From the NCBI GenBank assembly GCA_012515725.1, contig JAAYXU010000077.1:1-7435 (forward strand): a DNA stretch of 7,435 nt, read 5' to 3'. Within the stretch, counting starts at the first letter, position 1; each line of letters begins with the position of its first letter. The position numbers and the translations under genes are program-made. Positions 5,859-7,435 of this stretch are shown one piece after another. The notes below the pieces were generated by a model. The model had not been told where the DNA came from. It did no database searches and was given only the letters and a program-made list of their open reading frames with translations. Source of the DNA: Clostridiales bacterium. GTDB taxonomy: Bacteria; Bacillota; Clostridia; Christensenellales; UMGS416.

Positions 5859-7112
5859 CTATGGCTTTTCCAGTATACCGAGGAACAAGGGAGTGAGCGA
5901 CGCGGTATCGACGATGCCGTAAAGGAACGGCCGGTCGAAGCATATTTCCGCGTCAAAGAGCGGCATGCTGGTCACGCCGACGATGACCGACGTGACCGCG
6001 GCGGCCTCGGTGCCCTTCTCGTCTACGCGGCAGTATGTCTTCTGCATGACGTCGCTGATGAGCAGATCCCTTGCGCCCTTCGCGCTCATTCGCGACAGAT
6101 TCGCCCCGTCAGAGAACGCGACGCCCATCCCGAGCGCGGTCAGCGCTTCGCGGAGGCTGTCCTCCCAGCGGGTCTCGAACTTCGGCAGTGTGAGCGCGAC
6201 GTATCCGGGTTCCATCGCGCCAAGAAGCCCGGCGATTTGGGTCGCATCGAGCTCCGCCGCATACTCGCGGACGCTTACGCCCCCGGGGGGCAGGAGCGCA
6301 AAGAAGCTGTACCGCCCGTCGTCGTAGGGCAGCATCACGCCCTGCGCGCCTTCGCGGTCGAGGTATATAATCTCGCCCTCACGTCGCATGAGCTGCGCGC
6401 CCACCGCGCCGTCCGGCGCGTAGAATATGCCCTCGGACGTATCGGAGGCCGCAAACGGCACCTGCCAGTCGGACTTGAAGTGCACGGCGTTGATAAGGTA
6501 CATGATCGTCTCCGCCGGTATTTCCCCGACAATATTGTCAATAAGATCGTTCGTGTGCTCCCGGACCCAGCTGTTGATCGTGTCGGCAGCTTCGGGCTTC
6601 CGAAAGTCAAGCGCCTGCGCGCCCGCGTCGAAATAGTCGGCGTTGGTTTTAAGAAACTCCTCGGCGACGTCGTAGGTTTGCCTGAACCAGATCGAGTTCG
6701 CTACCGAAACCTGCGTTTTGTCTGTCCGGGTGCGCAGTATGCTGATCCAGCCGCGGCACGCCTCGTTGAGCGCCTGCTGCGACATGCCCTGCGCAGACAG
6801 CGCCTTTGTCATCGCGATGCGCGTTTCGCCGTCGGCTCCGTTCAGCGTCATCGCGAGCGCCAGATAGACTGACGTGGGGGAGACGAGCACATTGCCCGTG
6901 TCGCCCATCGTTTCCCTGAAAAGCCGCCAGGAGAAGTCGAGCATCGCGCGCTGCAGCTCCGCGTCGATTTGTTCGGGCGGGCCGGGCCAGTCGGCAGCCT
7001 TAACGCCCTGCATGAGGTCGCCCGCCGACACCGGCCCGCTTCCCGCGCAGCCGCACAGCGTCGCGGCCGCGAGCAGCGCGGCGACAAACGGGATCAATCG
7101 TGTTCTCCGCAT
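5859..7112 (-). CDS. Serpin-family protease inhibitor, predicted lipoprotein
   Basis: The 417-residue protein is a complete serpin with a lipoprotein signal: MRRTR, a hydrophobic core, and lipobox LCGC (Cys22), so it should be anchored outside the membrane. Serpin landmarks are NVLVSPTSVYLALAMTLNGA (74-93), VANSIWF (137-143), TINSWVREHTNDLIDNIV (178-195), MYLINAVHFKSDWQVPF (204-220), LTLPKFE (307-313), the hinge DEKGTEAAA (364-372), and the C-terminal FDRPFLYGI (392-400) to LFLGIL (409-414). The hinge, with Thr at P14 and small Ala residues after it, is the inhibitory type that inserts into sheet A and traps a cleaved serine or cysteine protease. Counting as in alpha-1-antitrypsin puts P1-P1' at Thr381-Ser382, tentative because the loop region is three residues longer. 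GGGAGGT lies eight bases before the ATG. It follows the second serpin after 39 bases. The target protease is unknown. Confidence 0.95.
   Translation of the reverse strand: MRRTRLIPFVAALLAAATLCGCAGSGPVSAGDLMQGVKAADWPGPPEQIDAELQRAMLDFSWRLFRETMGDTGNVLVSPTSVYLALAMTLNGADGETRIAMTKALSAQGMSQQALNEACRGWISILRTRTDKTQVSVANSIWFRQTYDVAEEFLKTNADYFDAGAQALDFRKPEAADTINSWVREHTNDLIDNIVGEIPAETIMYLINAVHFKSDWQVPFAASDTSEGIFYAPDGAVGAQLMRREGEIIYLDREGAQGVMLPYDDGRYSFFALLPPGGVSVREYAAELDATQIAGLLGAMEPGYVALTLPKFETRWEDSLREALTALGMGVAFSDGANLSRMSAKGARDLLISDVMQKTYCRVDEKGTEAAAVTSVIVGVTSMPLFDAEICFDRPFLYGIVDTASLTPLFLGILEKP
5893..5945 (-). repeat. Serpin C-terminal repeat, copy 1
   Basis: This 53-base segment encodes the strand from Ile390 to Leu407-region of the complete serpin and matches 7192-7244 in the neighbouring serpin with a single mismatch, including silent positions. 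It lies directly beside the divergent reactive loop coding region. Confidence 0.85.
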
Positions 7113-7151
7113 AGTGTAGTACCTCCCTGTGATAAATCTCCTGCGCTCATG

Positions 7152-7435
7152 TTATTGCGCGGGGTTCTCGAGTATACCCAGAAAGAGCGGCGTGAGCGAC
7201 GCGGTATCGACGATGCCGTAAAGGAACGGCCGATCGAAGCATATCTGGGCGTCGAACCGGAGTGCGCCCCACAGCTTGATTTCCACCGATGTGGCGGCAG
7301 CGGCCTCTGTACCCTTCTCGTCGACGCGGCAGTATGCGCTGTGCAGCACCTCGCCGATATAGAGCTCGTTTTCCTTCTGCGCACTGATCCCGGAAAGATT
7401 CGCCCGCCCCGTATCGAAGGCGATGCCCATTCCAA
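7152..7435 (-). CDS. Second serpin, C-terminal part (5' end beyond the window)
   Basis: The final 93 residues and stop of a second serpin are visible; the frame stays open through the right edge. Aligned with its neighbour it begins at the ALGMG-type helix, continues with ANLSGISA and YCRVDEKGTEAAAATSV (hinge), and ends with ICFDRPFLYGIVD and SLTPLFLGILENPAQ. The hinge again has the inhibitory pattern with Thr at P14 and four Ala residues. By the same counting the cleavage site falls at Trp-Gly within EIKLWGALR, quite unlike Thr-Ser in the neighbour. An internal ATG near the window edge is not a believable start, because it would lack most of the fold. It lies upstream of the complete serpin in the same direction, so the two are probably co-transcribed from a promoter outside the window. 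Whether it has a lipoprotein signal cannot be seen. Confidence 0.93.
   Translation of the reverse strand, partial: GMGIAFDTGRANLSGISAQKENELYIGEVLHSAYCRVDEKGTEAAAATSVEIKLWGALRFDAQICFDRPFLYGIVDTASLTPLFLGILENPAQ
7192..7244 (-). repeat. Serpin C-terminal repeat, copy 2
   Basis: The segment is 52/53 identical to 5893-5945 in the adjacent serpin. Identity falls off in the reactive-loop codons beside it and in the last residues before the stop, so it is a short, sharply bounded block of conservation. Confidence 0.85.

Noticed and set aside
6237..6872. A 211-codon plus-strand frame opposite the complete serpin.
   Set aside because: It has no recognisable domain and is antisense to a full-length serpin with all motifs.

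Overview
The window is high-GC bacterial chromosome with strong AGGAGG-type ribosome binding sites, closely packed and often overlapping genes, and frequent use of the ATA isoleucine codon. The gene content (LacI-type sugar operon, clostridial-looking zinc lipoprotein, 9-1-9 Zur box, lipoprotein serpins) suggests a high-GC member of the Bacillota, probably Clostridia. That placement is an inference from protein style, not a database result. I see no rRNA, tRNA, CRISPR array or insertion sequence.

Region 1 (1..2699, minus strand) is a compact sugar-catabolic operon. A LacI-family repressor comes first, then a divergent class II aldolase (GatY/KbaY/Fba fold), then an L-fucose/L-arabinose isomerase-like protein that runs off the left edge. 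The promoter upstream of the repressor is clear (TTGACC, 17 bp, TAGTAT). Just downstream of its -10 lies a 16-bp dyad with a central CG, the expected shape of a LacI-family operator, so the repressor probably controls itself and the two enzymes. The aldolase appears to have lost one of its three zinc-binding histidines.

Region 2 (2798..5849, plus strand) is a zinc-uptake operon: znuA lipoprotein, znuC ATPase, znuB permease, then a Fur-family regulator (probably Zur). Each downstream gene overlaps its predecessor by 4 or 8 bases. The promoter (TTTACA, 17 bp, TATAAT) is followed at once by a 23-bp inverted repeat of the Zur/Fur type covering the likely transcription start. The operon therefore looks self-limiting: zinc-loaded Zur, encoded last, would shut off its own operon. 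A strong hairpin after zur serves as terminator for this operon and, from the other side, for region 3.

Region 3 (5859..7435, minus strand) holds two tandem serpins, the second cut by the right edge. The complete one is a predicted lipoprotein, so a protease inhibitor anchored on the outside of the membrane. The two share an intact inhibitory-type hinge and nearly identical C-termini, but differ at nine consecutive residues exactly around the predicted protease cleavage site. This looks like a small surface serpin set diversified for target specificity, and it is the most interesting feature of the window.
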